Shown here piece by piece: positions 1-9,455 of a DNA stretch of 64,000 nt. The position numbers and the translations under genes were made by a program. Origin of the DNA: Cordilura impudica (lineage: Eukaryota > Arthropoda > Insecta > Diptera > Scathophagidae); NCBI GenBank assembly GCA_963682025.1, contig OY821520.1:237645364-237709363 (forward strand), written 5' to 3'. The notes beneath the pieces were generated by a model that was not told the DNA's origin, did not search any database, and saw only the letters and a list, made by a program, of their open reading frames with translations. Each line of letters starts with the position of its first letter. The first letter of the stretch is position 1.

Positions 1-1230
1 CTTGACGTTGACTTTGTTCCAGCTAAAGCTTGTGCAACTTTTCCATCAATCATTGTGAGACACATTTTAAAATGTACTTCATTGTCTTGGTCATCAAATT
101 TAAATATTACTGGTTGAAGTTCCTTAATTTGATCCTTTATTTTTTGAACTTCTTCAGTGATGACATCTTTGGTTTCCTTTTTGAATGCAAATTTTATTGG
201 TCTGCAATACTTTCTTGAAGAAGGAATTTCATTTTTCCATATATCAATTTCTGTTGCTCTACTAGTTGACGGCTCTAACACGCTATACCTTTTTGTTAAG
301 CGCAATGGAACGAAAGATACCATAAATAAATTAGCATCTGATGAATTTTCGGCATTAAATTGCTTGTATTGTTTCTGACCAGAGGATCGATCACATCCCC
401 ATTTAGAAATTAAAGTAATGCTGCCATTACCAATTTTTTTTTAGTGATCAGTATCAAGCGTATTGCTAAAATCGTTCTGCAGTATGTTCAAGGAGATCTT
501 GCAATTTTATTTCTGCTGATGTTGAAGTGACACTAATAGCAGATTGTGAAGGTAAGCATTCTGTTTTGGCAGAAACTAAATCTCGATACTCTGGAAAAAT
601 CCCTTTTCATTGGTTCGCTTCCGCAATTCCTTATATTGATTTTTGGTCAATTTCAAATCCAAAAATAGAGCGAACGCTTCTTCCGGCGTAAATTTCTTAT
701 CTTCAATTGGTGTAGGAATGCTTTTCAAAATCCTCTTTGCGCGCCTTGGGCTCGCTTCTACTATTTGTTCAATTATTTCAATTTTTTTTTTTTTTATTTT
801 TGGTTGGTTGAATTTGGTGCAAAAATGAATCCTTAATAATTCTTTGAGAAATTTCTTCATTGATATTCTCCAGCTTGCGCCTTCGAGATCTTTCACTACA
901 TCCGTCAATTGGTTTTGCTGGTCGACCCTTTTTTCCACTTTCGTTGGCAGTTGTAGATGCACTCTCAAAAATAAGTTCCTCTATTAACCAGTCTTGGTAA
1001 CGTTTGTACATCTTTGCCTTGCTATAAGAGCATTCAATGTACCGTCTTTTCAAATTCGATGCAAAATTAGTAATTTTTCCTTTGTGCATTTCAATGTCTT
1101 CTAGGTTACAATTCTTAAAGAAGTCGTTGCTCACTATGTGCAAAATTACATCGTCTACATCATTTCGTTGAAAATAAATATCTGCCAGATCTCTGTAACA
1201 GTACTTAGCCATTGCCACTTTTAGAAGCAT
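1..1230 (-). pseudogene. Transib-type (RAG1-related) transposase, N-terminal and first catalytic part, broken
   Basis: Read on the minus strand from 1230, this encodes a basic N-terminal region (KGRPAKPIDGCSERSRRRK at about 934-880), then SPRRAKRILKSI and FTPEEAFALFLDLKLT. The frame shifts at the A/T run near 783-795 and again near 600, and stop codons lie near 460-500. It then continues to the window edge with WGCDRSSGQKQYKQ (about 405-365) and MIDGKVAQAL near 35. The order 'WGCDGSSGxxxYKQ ... CRPIKxxFxKET ... MIDGKV' is what I know from full-length insect and cnidarian Transib-like proteins. The D after WGC would be the first catalytic acid, equivalent to the RAG1 core DGMGD motif, but the usual G after it is R here. 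The C-terminal part lies beyond the window. It is a dead copy; the Transib assignment is from memory of the family and is supported by the CACTGTG end at 2081. Confidence 0.6.
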
Positions 1231-2081
1231 AAAAAACCCACACCCTAACCCCTTTTAAAAGGTGAAGCATACCTGCTCATATCTTAAAGGGCAATGTCGC
1301 AATAGTTTTTTTTTTACCATTTACCTGTTATTTAAATTGTTTCCCATTTTGTCAGTTATTTAAACTATATAACTCTAATTCAGACTATTAATGTTTTTGA
1401 AAGATACCTATGTAAATGTACCTGTAACAATTAAGCGCATTATACATATCTCAACCCTTTTTTATAAGTATATAACAACTCCTGACAACTCTACCGACAC
1501 GCAAAAAAATACACCGCGGTGCACCGGTACGACCAACTTTTGTATTCATAACACTCAGACGGACGGACGGACATCGTTTAATTGACTCATTAACTGCCAA
1601 TATTTTTGGCAGTTACAAACATCACCTCAAACTTAATATATCCTAACCACATGTGGACAACTTTTGTATTCATAAATTTTGCAGAAAATATCTAACCTTG
1701 GGTCAGAAAAATTGTTCTGGTGCACACGGGTGGAAACTGGCGATTATATAATGGGGTATAGGAGTATAGGGGAGGGTTCGGGCTATAGAAGAGTGCAAGA
1801 TTTTTTCTGACTGCTTTTGACTGGCAGGAATTATGCTCTATTAAGTAGGAGATTTTCGTAAAATTTTTCGTAATGTTTACAAAGAAATTTTTAATTTTAG
1901 CAAAATACTGAGAAAGCCCATTTTCGAAGACACTGTTCGCTGTGACATTGTTGAGATAGAGTCGCAATTTTTTGGCTCCCGAGGTTTACTAGTATTTACT
2001 TTCAAATGAATAATATAACTTTAAAATCGGTAACAAAAAAAAATGATTTTTAGCCGCCTTCTCAAAATATGGTCCACTGTG
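1..2081 (-). mobile_element. Transib-type transposon, right (5') part; other end outside window
   Basis: The sequence ending at 2081 reads GGTCCACTGTG, so read inward the terminus begins CACAGTG, identical to the RAG recombination-signal heptamer and typical of Transib ends. It is followed by CGCCG (2082-2086), which fits the CGNCG target duplications of Transib. The minus-strand transposase starts 850 bp inside. The 1231-2081 stretch has no gene. It includes a degraded family-A-like piece (about 1555-1665, with a GGACGGACGGAC run) that probably inserted later. Linking the end to the gene is an inference, because the left end and the second duplication are outside the window. Confidence 0.45.
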
Positions 2082-2249
2082 CGCCGATAGCACAATCGAT
2101 AAAATAAATGCAAACTTGCAAGAATCTTTTAATATAGCTGAACAGTTTTCAGTTGACTGGAACATGAAAATAAATGCATAAAAATATGAAACGATTTTAT
2201 TTAGGCCTGCTGTCGATAAATTGTAACAATAATGTAAAAAGAAACTAAA

Positions 2250-2978
2250 AATATTTTGGAATTAAATCGAATTTAACTAACACCAACATACCCAATAAAC
2301 AAGTGGTCAAATACTTAGGCACTCACTTAGACAAATTCTTATACTTCAATACTCATGTAAACGAAATAATGAAAGCATGAAAGGCATTTTTTTGTATATA
2401 AATCCTTATTTAATTCTAAACACATAAAATTCAAGATAAAAATAATAATGTACCAATCACTTATTAGACCAATCGTCACATAAGGATGCCCAATTTGGTT
2501 CAATATCTCACCTTCTTACATGGAAAAAATACGAGTCTTCGAAAGGAAATGTTTAAGGGCTCGTACGTCATTATTTAGATCGTCACATAGTAATTATGTA
2601 AAATACGTCTCAAATAATATAATTGGAATAGATAACTTTATAATTAATCTAATTAGGAATAATATTTTAAAGTGCAATTCGTGCATTCAAAATAATCTAA
2701 TAATGACACCGTACTATGCAAATGATATTTATATAATAAATACTTTAGAAAAAGGTTTTGTGCCACCCAAGGCATTTTTATACTTAGATAAGTTAAATAT
2801 AATTCAGGATGAAAATGGCATTCCTATTTTATATCATAATTTCAGACGGGCCAATATCAAAGCAGTTGATTGTATTCTCCAAATAATATCAGATATGACA
2901 CAAGTCTATCTAACAAAGAACTTCACATACTGCAAAGATCAAAAGCCAAAAAATTTTGGTGATTACATGAATAATTAG
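2250..2978 (+). pseudogene. Non-LTR retrotransposon (jockey-like) ORF2, C-terminal fragment
   Basis: Translation from about 2300 gives VVKYLGTHLDKFLYFNTHVN, then LIRPIVT-stop-GCPIWFN and, from 2520, a 152-residue open stretch starting EKIRVFERKCLRA and ending GDYMNN. 'KYLGxxLD ... RPxxTYGCPxW ... LxxFxxKCLR' is the post-polymerase thumb and C-terminal region of jockey/X-type LINE reverse transcriptases. At least two in-frame stops occur before 2520, and neither the endonuclease nor the catalytic YADD part is present. It is a 5'-truncated dead copy. The open frame after 2520 belongs to this relic and is not an independent gene. Confidence 0.65.
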
Positions 2979-3107
2979 CTATAATTTTCTTTTAACATTT
3001 AGACCTTAATTTTATCTGTCTGCCACGATACAAGTAATGTTTTTAAAAAAAATTTTCAATACAAAATAAGTTTATATTTGCTGTGTATTTTAGTATACAA
3101 AATAAAA

Positions 3108-3886
3108 CAAGTAAGAAAATTATAGTCGGTCTAGACCGACTATACGATACCTTATACCACGCGTTTAGAAACCCTATCTCATAGGCCCAACTAACTGGAC
3201 ATTGAAAATAAGCAAAAAACAAATTTGAGTGGGATTTTTATTAACTTTTCTGGCTGCAGATATGAAAAAGTTCATATCGGATGCTATATCTATAAAGGGA
3301 CTAGGTCCAAAAATGGACCGATCCTGATCATGTTTGGTAAAGTCTCTTGTATTTTGCAAAAATATGTACAAACAAAATTTGAGAAGAATCAGTGCAATAT
3401 TTTTGTTTTTTAATAGATTTAAGTGAAGATCGGGAAGCAGCTCTATATGGGGTCAAAGGGATCATTTTTGGACTACTCATTAGAGGATGTAATGAACGCA
3501 TACAAACCCAATTTGAGTAAGATCTATATGACAATTTGGATCTTATGGCAATTTATGTCGATTTCATATGGGTAATTTGTATGGGGGCTAGGTCTGAACA
3601 TGGACCGATTCTCACCAATTTCAATAGCGTTCATCCCATGGCCGACAAAAGCTTACATACCAAATTTCATCAAAATATATTCATATTTGCGACCTGCAGT
3701 TTGATTACAAGCTTTACATGGACACATAGACGGACGGACGGACGGACGGACATTGTTAAATCAACTCAGAAAGTGATTCTGATTCGATCGGTATAATCAA
3801 AGATGGGTTTAGGTCAAATATTTTTGGTTGTTACAAACAGCAGCACAAAGTCATTATACCCAAACCACATAATGGTATAGGGTATA
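3108..3886 (-). mobile_element. Family A repeat copy 1 (about 790 bp, Helentron/mini-me-like)
   Basis: One of eight copies in the window. Read 5' to 3' (minus strand here) it begins TATACCCTATACCA. It has a (TCCG)n run about 130 bp in, and ends with the inverted motif TGGTATAGGGTAT, a 24-bp palindrome centred on TCTAGA, then AATTTTCTTACTTG next to host TT. One terminal and one subterminal inverted repeat plus a 3' hairpin and TT target is the layout described for Helentron-associated elements. The (GTCY)n run near TA-rich DNA recalls mini-me repeats of Diptera. It has no coding capacity; short open frames in it are repeated in every copy. Confidence 0.75.
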
Positions 3887-3894
3887 AATACTTA

Positions 3895-4251
3895 TCGATA
3901 ATATTAATAGGCTAGCCGATTTCTTGTGACCGATGTTTTGTTCTACCATTTTATCCCGATTTTGACCAGACGTATATTATTTCAAAGGTATTTCTTTTTA
4001 GCCGCTTTGCAGATTTACAGATTTTTAAAATTTTTCCTTTATTTTGAGTAAATTGCATTTAAAATGTCTACTAACACATACATAAAATTATACATATGCT
4101 ATGTGTGTTTTATTAAATTTTTTTTTATGTGTTTGTTATCTTCTTTCACAATAATAATATACCATAAAAGTGTTGGTTTGTGAATTGGCTAAGTTGAAAA
4201 ATAAAGTTGCATAGAAATTGCACTCGAATTTCGAGCGTTGGAATCTGCTAG
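3895..4251 (+). mobile_element. Small non-autonomous Helitron, copy 1
   Basis: It starts TCGATAATATTAATAGG and ends with the hairpin CTCGAATTTCGAG followed 12 bases later by CTAG. It is flanked by A on the left and T on the right. TC...hairpin...CTRR with A^T insertion and no target duplication is the classical Helitron signature. Related copies are at 18976, 20826 (minus), 22681, 37052 and a fragment at 46104 (minus). It has no open frame of note and lies 8 bp from family A copy 1. Confidence 0.7.
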
Positions 4252-5773
4252 TTATTGTAAGTCAATACCTATTCTTATATTAAAAATACTATAGAGCTCG
4301 TTTCTGGGACTTTGTATATGTGTATATATAACTTTCTTTATAACTAAAGTTTTTATAGTTTAAGAATTTCAAAATTGTGAATAAATAAACGTACGCAAAA
4401 AAAACTTTGCGTTTAATGGTCCGGAATCTACAAGTACTAAGTAACGGCGAAAAATTAGTAAAAGCAGTATTATCCGAAATCATGCTTGAAAACAAACCAA
4501 TTCAAGATTTAATATCCGATCCGGAAAAATGGCATAACAACACATATTTTAGTGAAGGAAATAATAAAGTTCAGTAATTGCACGTGGTAAATGATGTCGC
4601 AGAACGCGGCGCACAGTGCTTTGTCCCATAGACAAAAATCGAAAAAAAAATTTGTCGTCAATTGTGACGGAATATATTTTTTTCGATAGATAACAAAACA
4701 ACTAAAATAAATATATATGAATTTCTACGTTTTGACTTGTTACGACGCCACCACGGGGCGCTAAAGTCAATGAATTTCAAGCTAAAATGAATGCACATAG
4801 GAAAAATGATGATAGTTTTTGGAAAATAACTCTTAAAAATACATTTTTTTAGATAAACATCTGAATTTTTGGATTTTACGTCGTCAATACATACAAAAGT
4901 AAATAAAAATAAAATTTGTATCAAATATTTAAAAAACAATATGTTTTTCATTCCACAGAAAAATGTGTTTTTTTAGTAAAAATTCTAAAATTACCTTAGT
5001 TTAATGGAGTATTAAAAAAAATTATATAAAAATAGATATTTTTTTTTTTGTTTTTTTCATGAATCTTAAGGGTTGTTTAATAGATTCTGAAAGAGTTAGA
5101 ACCAATTTTTTGCCATAACTTTGAAAAAAATCCTTTTTTAAAAATGACAAAATTCATAATTTTTTCTTAAATTTAACTAATATTAAGATGTTTGATACAA
5201 AACTGAAAATACAAATTATATAAAATTACTATAGAATTTGAAATCCGAGTAACGGAGTAGTGACTTAATAATGAAAAATTAAATTAGTGTACCAAATTTT
5301 CAACAGAGTGCGCTAAAGTCGTAGAATTCGAAACAAAAGGAAAACAAACGATAAACTAAATTTTGTGACTTGCTTTATCATTTTGTATATATTAGAGATG
5401 AGCGCGTGACACAACCTTGCTGCAAATCCGATATTCGTGTCTGATAATAATAATGCATATACATGAATATATTAGGTTTATTTACAGATAAATTTAGAAT
5501 CACAAGTGAAGTGTTACTTTGCTTTAATTAGTTTCCGTAATAGTAAATATTTACTTCCATTTTTTCTTGTGAAAAAGTGAATAGTCGTATCACGACCCCA
5601 TTCCTTATAATCAGTCAAGTGAATGTAATATAAAGCACGAAAACAATCGTGGTTTAAAAGATATTAGTTCATGGTTGTGATGTTATCGAGTTCTTCAAGT
5701 TGCCAATAGGTATTATAAACAACCTAATCATAATTATACTTTTACATAATATAATAAATATTCTTTTCTTAGG

Positions 5774-6050
5774 TTGTTTGTCTGAAGAAGCGTTGGAAGC
5801 CAACCACAAAAATGTGAGAAAAACTCGATTATCTCATACGAGAAAAACGAGTCGGGAAAATACAAATAAAGATTTAATGGCCTATTTGTTGTTGAATTCA
5901 GATCCCGTGCTATCTTCCAAGAGGAGCATAAAGAATAACCACACATTTTCTTTAGCCGGAATTGAAAAATATATTTTGATAGAAAACGTAGATCTGGAAA
6001 ATCATATAATTGAAGACGATGAATTCAGTTATTCGTTAAACAAAGATTAG
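5774..6050 (+). pseudogene. Transib transposase, C-terminal exon with the catalytic Glu region
   Basis: After a pyrimidine tract and AG at about 5773, the frame reads CLSEEALEANHKNVRKTRLS, then RKTSRENTNKDLMAYLLLNSDPVLSSKR, to a stop at 6050. The pattern SEExxEAxxKxxRxxR...SRxxxNxDxxxxLLxxSDP is the conserved C-terminal block of Transib-like transposases. It aligns in character with the RAG1 C-terminal block that carries the third catalytic residue (E within SEGNESGNK), so the Glu in SEE or EALEAN is the likely match. Upstream exons are missing. An A-rich stretch at 6089-6115 follows. The open frame from 5700 to 5773 is probably intron. Confidence 0.55.
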
Positions 6051-6284
6051 TATTGGGAAGCATCTAACAGTGATTACCATTTCTTACAATAAAAAAAAAG
6101 AAAAAAAACAAAGAAATTTGCTATAGCACTATTTTAAGAAAAGTTTTGTTTTAATTCGGTTTTTCAAATGAAAAAGTATAAATATTCGAGATTTTTACAA
6201 TTTGTATGGGAGGTACCATAATTCGTTATACAATTTCTTTCAAATTAGGGATACAATTTTCTGCATTGAAAATCTTTAACAGCA

Positions 6285-6530
6285 AATTCACGCAATTTTC
6301 ATGAAATTTGTGGCAATAGTTCAATTTTTACAGTCAAAAATAATTTCGGTTTGTATGGGCGGTGGGCGATGGGCGTGGTCAATGTTGATGAAATGATTTT
6401 TTTTAAAAGCTGTTGCATAAATATGCTCTTCAAGCGATTTTCATGAAATTTGTGGCAATAGTTCAATTTTTACAGCCAAATATAATTTCGGTTTGTATGG
6501 GCGGTGGGCGATGGGCGTGGTCAATTTTGT
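6285..6530 (+). repeat. 142-bp period tandem duplication inside the Transib element
   Basis: Two units share TTTTCATGAAATTTGTGGCA, the following TAGTTCAATTTTTACAG, and the later GGGCGGTGGGCGATGGGCGT. They start near 6285 and 6427. No coding content is seen. Confidence 0.7.
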
Positions 6531-6974
6531 CGATACTTTGAAATTTTCTTAATTCTATTATATTAGGGACTCGTGCCAAATTTTATTACCCTAGGACGAC
6601 TCCTTCTATTTTTGTCCCATCGATGTACTGGGACAAAGCACTGTGCGGCGTGGCCTTGGCTCATTCTTATATTAATGTAACAGCTTCCGAAACAGACTTT
6701 CAGAATTTATTGCAGGACATAGAACTACATCGTAAAAGCTCTAATAAATAATTGCAAAGCAAAAAAAAAATTATTTTTTAATTTATTTTGGGTATGAGAA
6801 GTAAGCTGCCTAGAGTTTTGGGGGGTTTCAAAAATTTCAACATCAACCATATTGACTCTGATTGCAACAGAACAAAAAACCACCCATATTTAATATTTGA
6901 AAAGAAAAAAAAAATAATAATGTTCAAATGAAAATCGAAAAACAAAATTTCTTTGGGATACCCTAATGACCATG

Positions 6975-7156
6975 AGACATCCTAAAAACTCGCTCTTAAA
7001 GAATAATGTTAAGAGCAGCCAAATTTGCATAACAATTCCCAATATAAGTTAAATTTTGTGAGTGACTATTTAATGCTTATGTTTAACTGCATTCCCATAT
7101 TTATAGTATTCGTGTGTTTCCATTTAATTTGCAACCACTGATTGTTGCTATAAATA
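6975..7156 (+). promoter_or_regulatory. Promoter of Gly-rich gene 1, conserved with gene 2
   Basis: A TATA box (TATAAATA, 7149-7156) lies 58 bp before the ATG. Upstream blocks AACTCGCTC(T/C)TAAAGAA and AATTTTGTGAGTGACT (7052-7067) recur before the second Gly-rich gene (20164-20249), in the same order. Nothing else in the two flanks is as conserved, so these are likely shared control elements. No specific factor can be assigned. Confidence 0.6.
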
Positions 7157-7206
7157 CAAATTGTTTAGAAGAGAATTGCATCATTGTAGCATTTTTTTTG
7201 TACACG

Positions 7207-7454
7207 ATGAAGTTGTATGCTTTAATTGCTTTTGTTTTGGCTATTGTAGCCTTAGCAATGGGTAAGTCTGAATATTTTAAGGAGCAGTTTTTTAACTTCA
7301 ATTAACATCTTTTTTTTTATATTAATTTAAAGGTTCTCCAAATCCTCAACCTGAACCTAAGCCATTGTTTGGTGGTGGCGGAGGTGGTGGCGGTGGTGGT
7401 GCCAGTTTGTTCGGTGGCGGTGGAGGTGGAGGTGGCGGCGGTGGTGGTAAATAA
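7207..7454 (+). CDS. Secreted glycine-rich peptide 1 (two exons)
   Basis: Exon 1 is 7207-7261, the intron is 7262-7332 (71 nt, GTAAGT...AAAG) and exon 2 is 7333-7454, giving 58 residues. Residues 1-19 (MKLYALIAFVLAIVALAMG) form a typical signal peptide. The mature part is SPNPQPEPKPLF, ten Gly, ASLF, twelve Gly and a final Lys. AATAAA at 7484-7489 follows the stop. The product is secreted; short Gly-rich secreted peptides in insects include antimicrobial, cuticle and silk-like proteins, and I cannot choose among them. A paralogue at 20408 has the same intron length and phase, promoter blocks and Gly-Gly-Lys design. The start is chosen because the ATG begins the signal peptide and sits 58 bp below the TATA box. 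Confidence 0.85.
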
Positions 7455-7483
7455 ACATAAACAACTTGTTAATAACTGATGGA

Positions 7484-7489
7484 AATAAA
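7484..7489 (+). terminator. Poly(A) signal of Gly-rich gene 1
   Basis: AATAAA is 30 bp after the stop codon, followed by an A run and then T-rich DNA. Confidence 0.6.
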
Positions 7490-7509
7490 AATATTGCATA
7501 AAAAAAAGT

Positions 7510-8200
7510 TTGACACAGTTTTTCTATTAAATGTTAAGACTCTTTAAAATCAGGATATCGAAGACAAAGCCTTAAGGTTTCTTTGTAGGATGGTATATTG
7601 CTAGAATTTGTTATATATAATGGAAGAAAAAGGCATTCGTATATTTTTTAGTTGTTCAGGAACAAAAAAGTAGCTTAGAAAAAATTTTTTTTGTTTTTTT
7701 TTAAATTGTTTTTTTTTTTTTATATTTGCGCCACTCGTCCGTTGTTTTCTTTCTCTATAACATATTCCATATCAGATAATTTTGATAGAACTAGGTGATT
7801 GGATTTTATCAAACTAAAAGGATTTTGAAGTATCTAGCTTTGGTAAAATTTATTTTCACTCCTGTTCTAGAGAAGTTTTATATTCTCAAATAGAATGAAA
7901 TTGGGGAATCGCATAAAACTGAAATTTCGGTTCCCCAATTCACAAATAATTTTAAATTCCACTTTGTGCATATCCAAAGACCATTCAAAATTACGAACGA
8001 GTATTGCACGCCATTTTAGTTTGTCATTCCCTATAAGAAGCGGAGTTGCTCATTTTTCGGTAAAAATGTTTGATATTTATCTAAGACATTTGTAATTCAA
8101 AATCGGGAGAGTATGTCATAAATAAAAAAATTTTGAAAAAATATTAACTTTCAATGCCGTTGTTCTAAATGTAAAATTTTATGATGTATATGGTTGCTGA
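7510..8200. other. AT-rich spacer, nothing recognised
   Basis: T-rich and A-rich runs only. The one open frame here (7895-8095) has no recognisable motif and is not supported. Confidence 0.5.
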
Positions 8201-8204
8201 AACT

Positions 8205-9355
8205 TTTCTTAAAAAGTACCTTTTTTTTTGAAAAAGTAAATTTTCTTAAACAATAATTTTTCTTAAAAAAACTACTTTCCTAAAAAAAGTATCTTCTCTT
8301 AAAAAAAGTACCTTTTCTTGAAATTGGCCAATAATTAGCAAATTACCTTTTCCTAAAGAAGTAAATTCTCTTGAAAAAGTACATATTCTGAAAAACTACC
8401 TTTTCTTACAAAGACCATTTTTTTTAAAAGTATATTTTCATAAAAAGTACCTTTTTCCCAAAAAGTACCTTTTCCTAAAAAATTATCTTTTCTTAAAAAG
8501 GATCTTTTTTTTTAAAAGTATCTTTTCTTAAAAATTACCTTCACTCAAAAAGCACCCTTTTTAAAAAAGTAAATTTTCATACAAATTACATTTTCTTAAA
8601 AAAGTACATTTGTTAAACAAATGTGTTTTTTAAAAAAGTACCTTTTATTAAATAATTACTTTTTCTATTTTCTTTAAAAATTACTTTCTGAAAACAACAT
8701 TTTCTTAAAAATGCTTTTCTAAAAAAAGAAGATATTTGCTTAAAACTATACCTCTTATTAAAAAGTACCTTTCCTTAAAAATGTACCTCTTCTTAAAAAT
8801 GTACCTTTTCTAAAAAATTTACCCCCTATTTAAAAAGTACCCTTTCTTAAAAATTACATTTTCTTACTAAATACATTTTCCTAAAAAGTACCTCTTCTTA
8901 AAAAGTATATTTTCATAAAAAAGTTCCTTTTCTTAAAAAGGTACTTTTTCTTAAAAAAGCTCCCTTTCTTTAAAAAGGTACATTTTCTTAAAAAAGTTAT
9001 TTTTTAAAGTACATTTTCATAAAAAGTGAACTTTCTCAAAAAGTAACCTTTCTCAAAAAGTACCTTTCCTTTTCTTAAAAAAGTGCTTTTTCTTAAATTG
9101 AACCTCTTCTTAAAAAAATACTTTTCTTAAACAGTACCTGTTTTAATAAAGTTCCTTTTTTGACAAAGGCACCTTTTCTTACAAAAAAGTGCCTCTTATT
9201 AAGGCAGTATATTTTCTTAAAAAGTATAATTTTTTAAAGAAGTAGTTTTTCTTAGAAAACTACTACTTCTTAAAATATTACTTTTTTCTAAAAAGTAGTT
9301 TTTTTTAAAGTGATTTTTCGTAAAAAAATACATTAAAAACTTCCTATTCTTAAAA
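8205..9355. repeat. Degenerate minisatellite, unit about TTTTCTTAAAAAGTACC
   Basis: About 1.15 kb made of imperfect 16-20-bp units of the form TTTTCTTAAAAAGTACC. Each contains the weak palindrome TTCTTAAAAA. Spacing and bases drift between units. The same unit recurs at 35745-37010 and 60660-60850. Confidence 0.75.
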
Positions 9356-9455
9356 ATCACTTTTTCTCTTCTTGTTTAAATATTACTTTTTGTGATAATT
9401 CAATAACATCAATCTCAATAACATCAGGGTAAATTCCAAATACGGCACAGCATAT

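Larger units (their letters stand above)
4612..6645 (+). mobile_element. Transib transposon, 2,034 bp, internally deleted, with both ends
   Basis: The ends are perfect 17-bp inverted repeats, CACAGTGCTTTGTCCCA at 4612 and its complement ending at 6645. The first seven bases equal the RAG signal heptamer. The element is flanked by the 5-bp direct repeat CGGCG (4607-4611 and 6646-6650), matching the GC-rich CGNCG duplication of Transib. It interrupts an older reading frame that reads through once it is removed. Inside, only a C-terminal transposase exon is recognisable (5774-6050). The region 4620-5700 is AT-rich with no coding match, so the catalytic D residues are gone. Confidence 0.75.
4416..6751 (+). 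pseudogene. Unidentified ORF split by a Transib insertion
   Basis: The left piece (4416-4611) starts at an ATG and encodes MVRNLQVLSNGEKLVKAVL and further, with a stop at 4575-4577, then LHVVNDVAERG. Removing 4612-6645 and one CGGCG copy continues the same frame into VALAHSYINVTASETDFQ and LLQDIELHRKSSNK with a stop at 6749-6751. The reading across the joint is clean, so this was one frame before the insertion. I have seen 'HVVNDxAERGVxL ... HRK' in proteins multiplied in insect genomes, so it is probably the C-terminal exon of another mobile-element protein, but I cannot name it. It is dead: an internal stop plus the insertion. Confidence 0.45.

Noticed and set aside
3174..3796. Repeated short open frames with the same peptides here and at 13061-13773, 15898-17140, 57547-58157, 59482-60092
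   Set aside because: They are the same family-A repeat in either orientation; there is no start context, splice structure or domain.
7100..7110. NF-kappaB-like GGGAATGC (minus strand) before Gly-rich gene 1
   Set aside because: Too short a match, and only a weak counterpart (GGGATGTAC) before gene 2.
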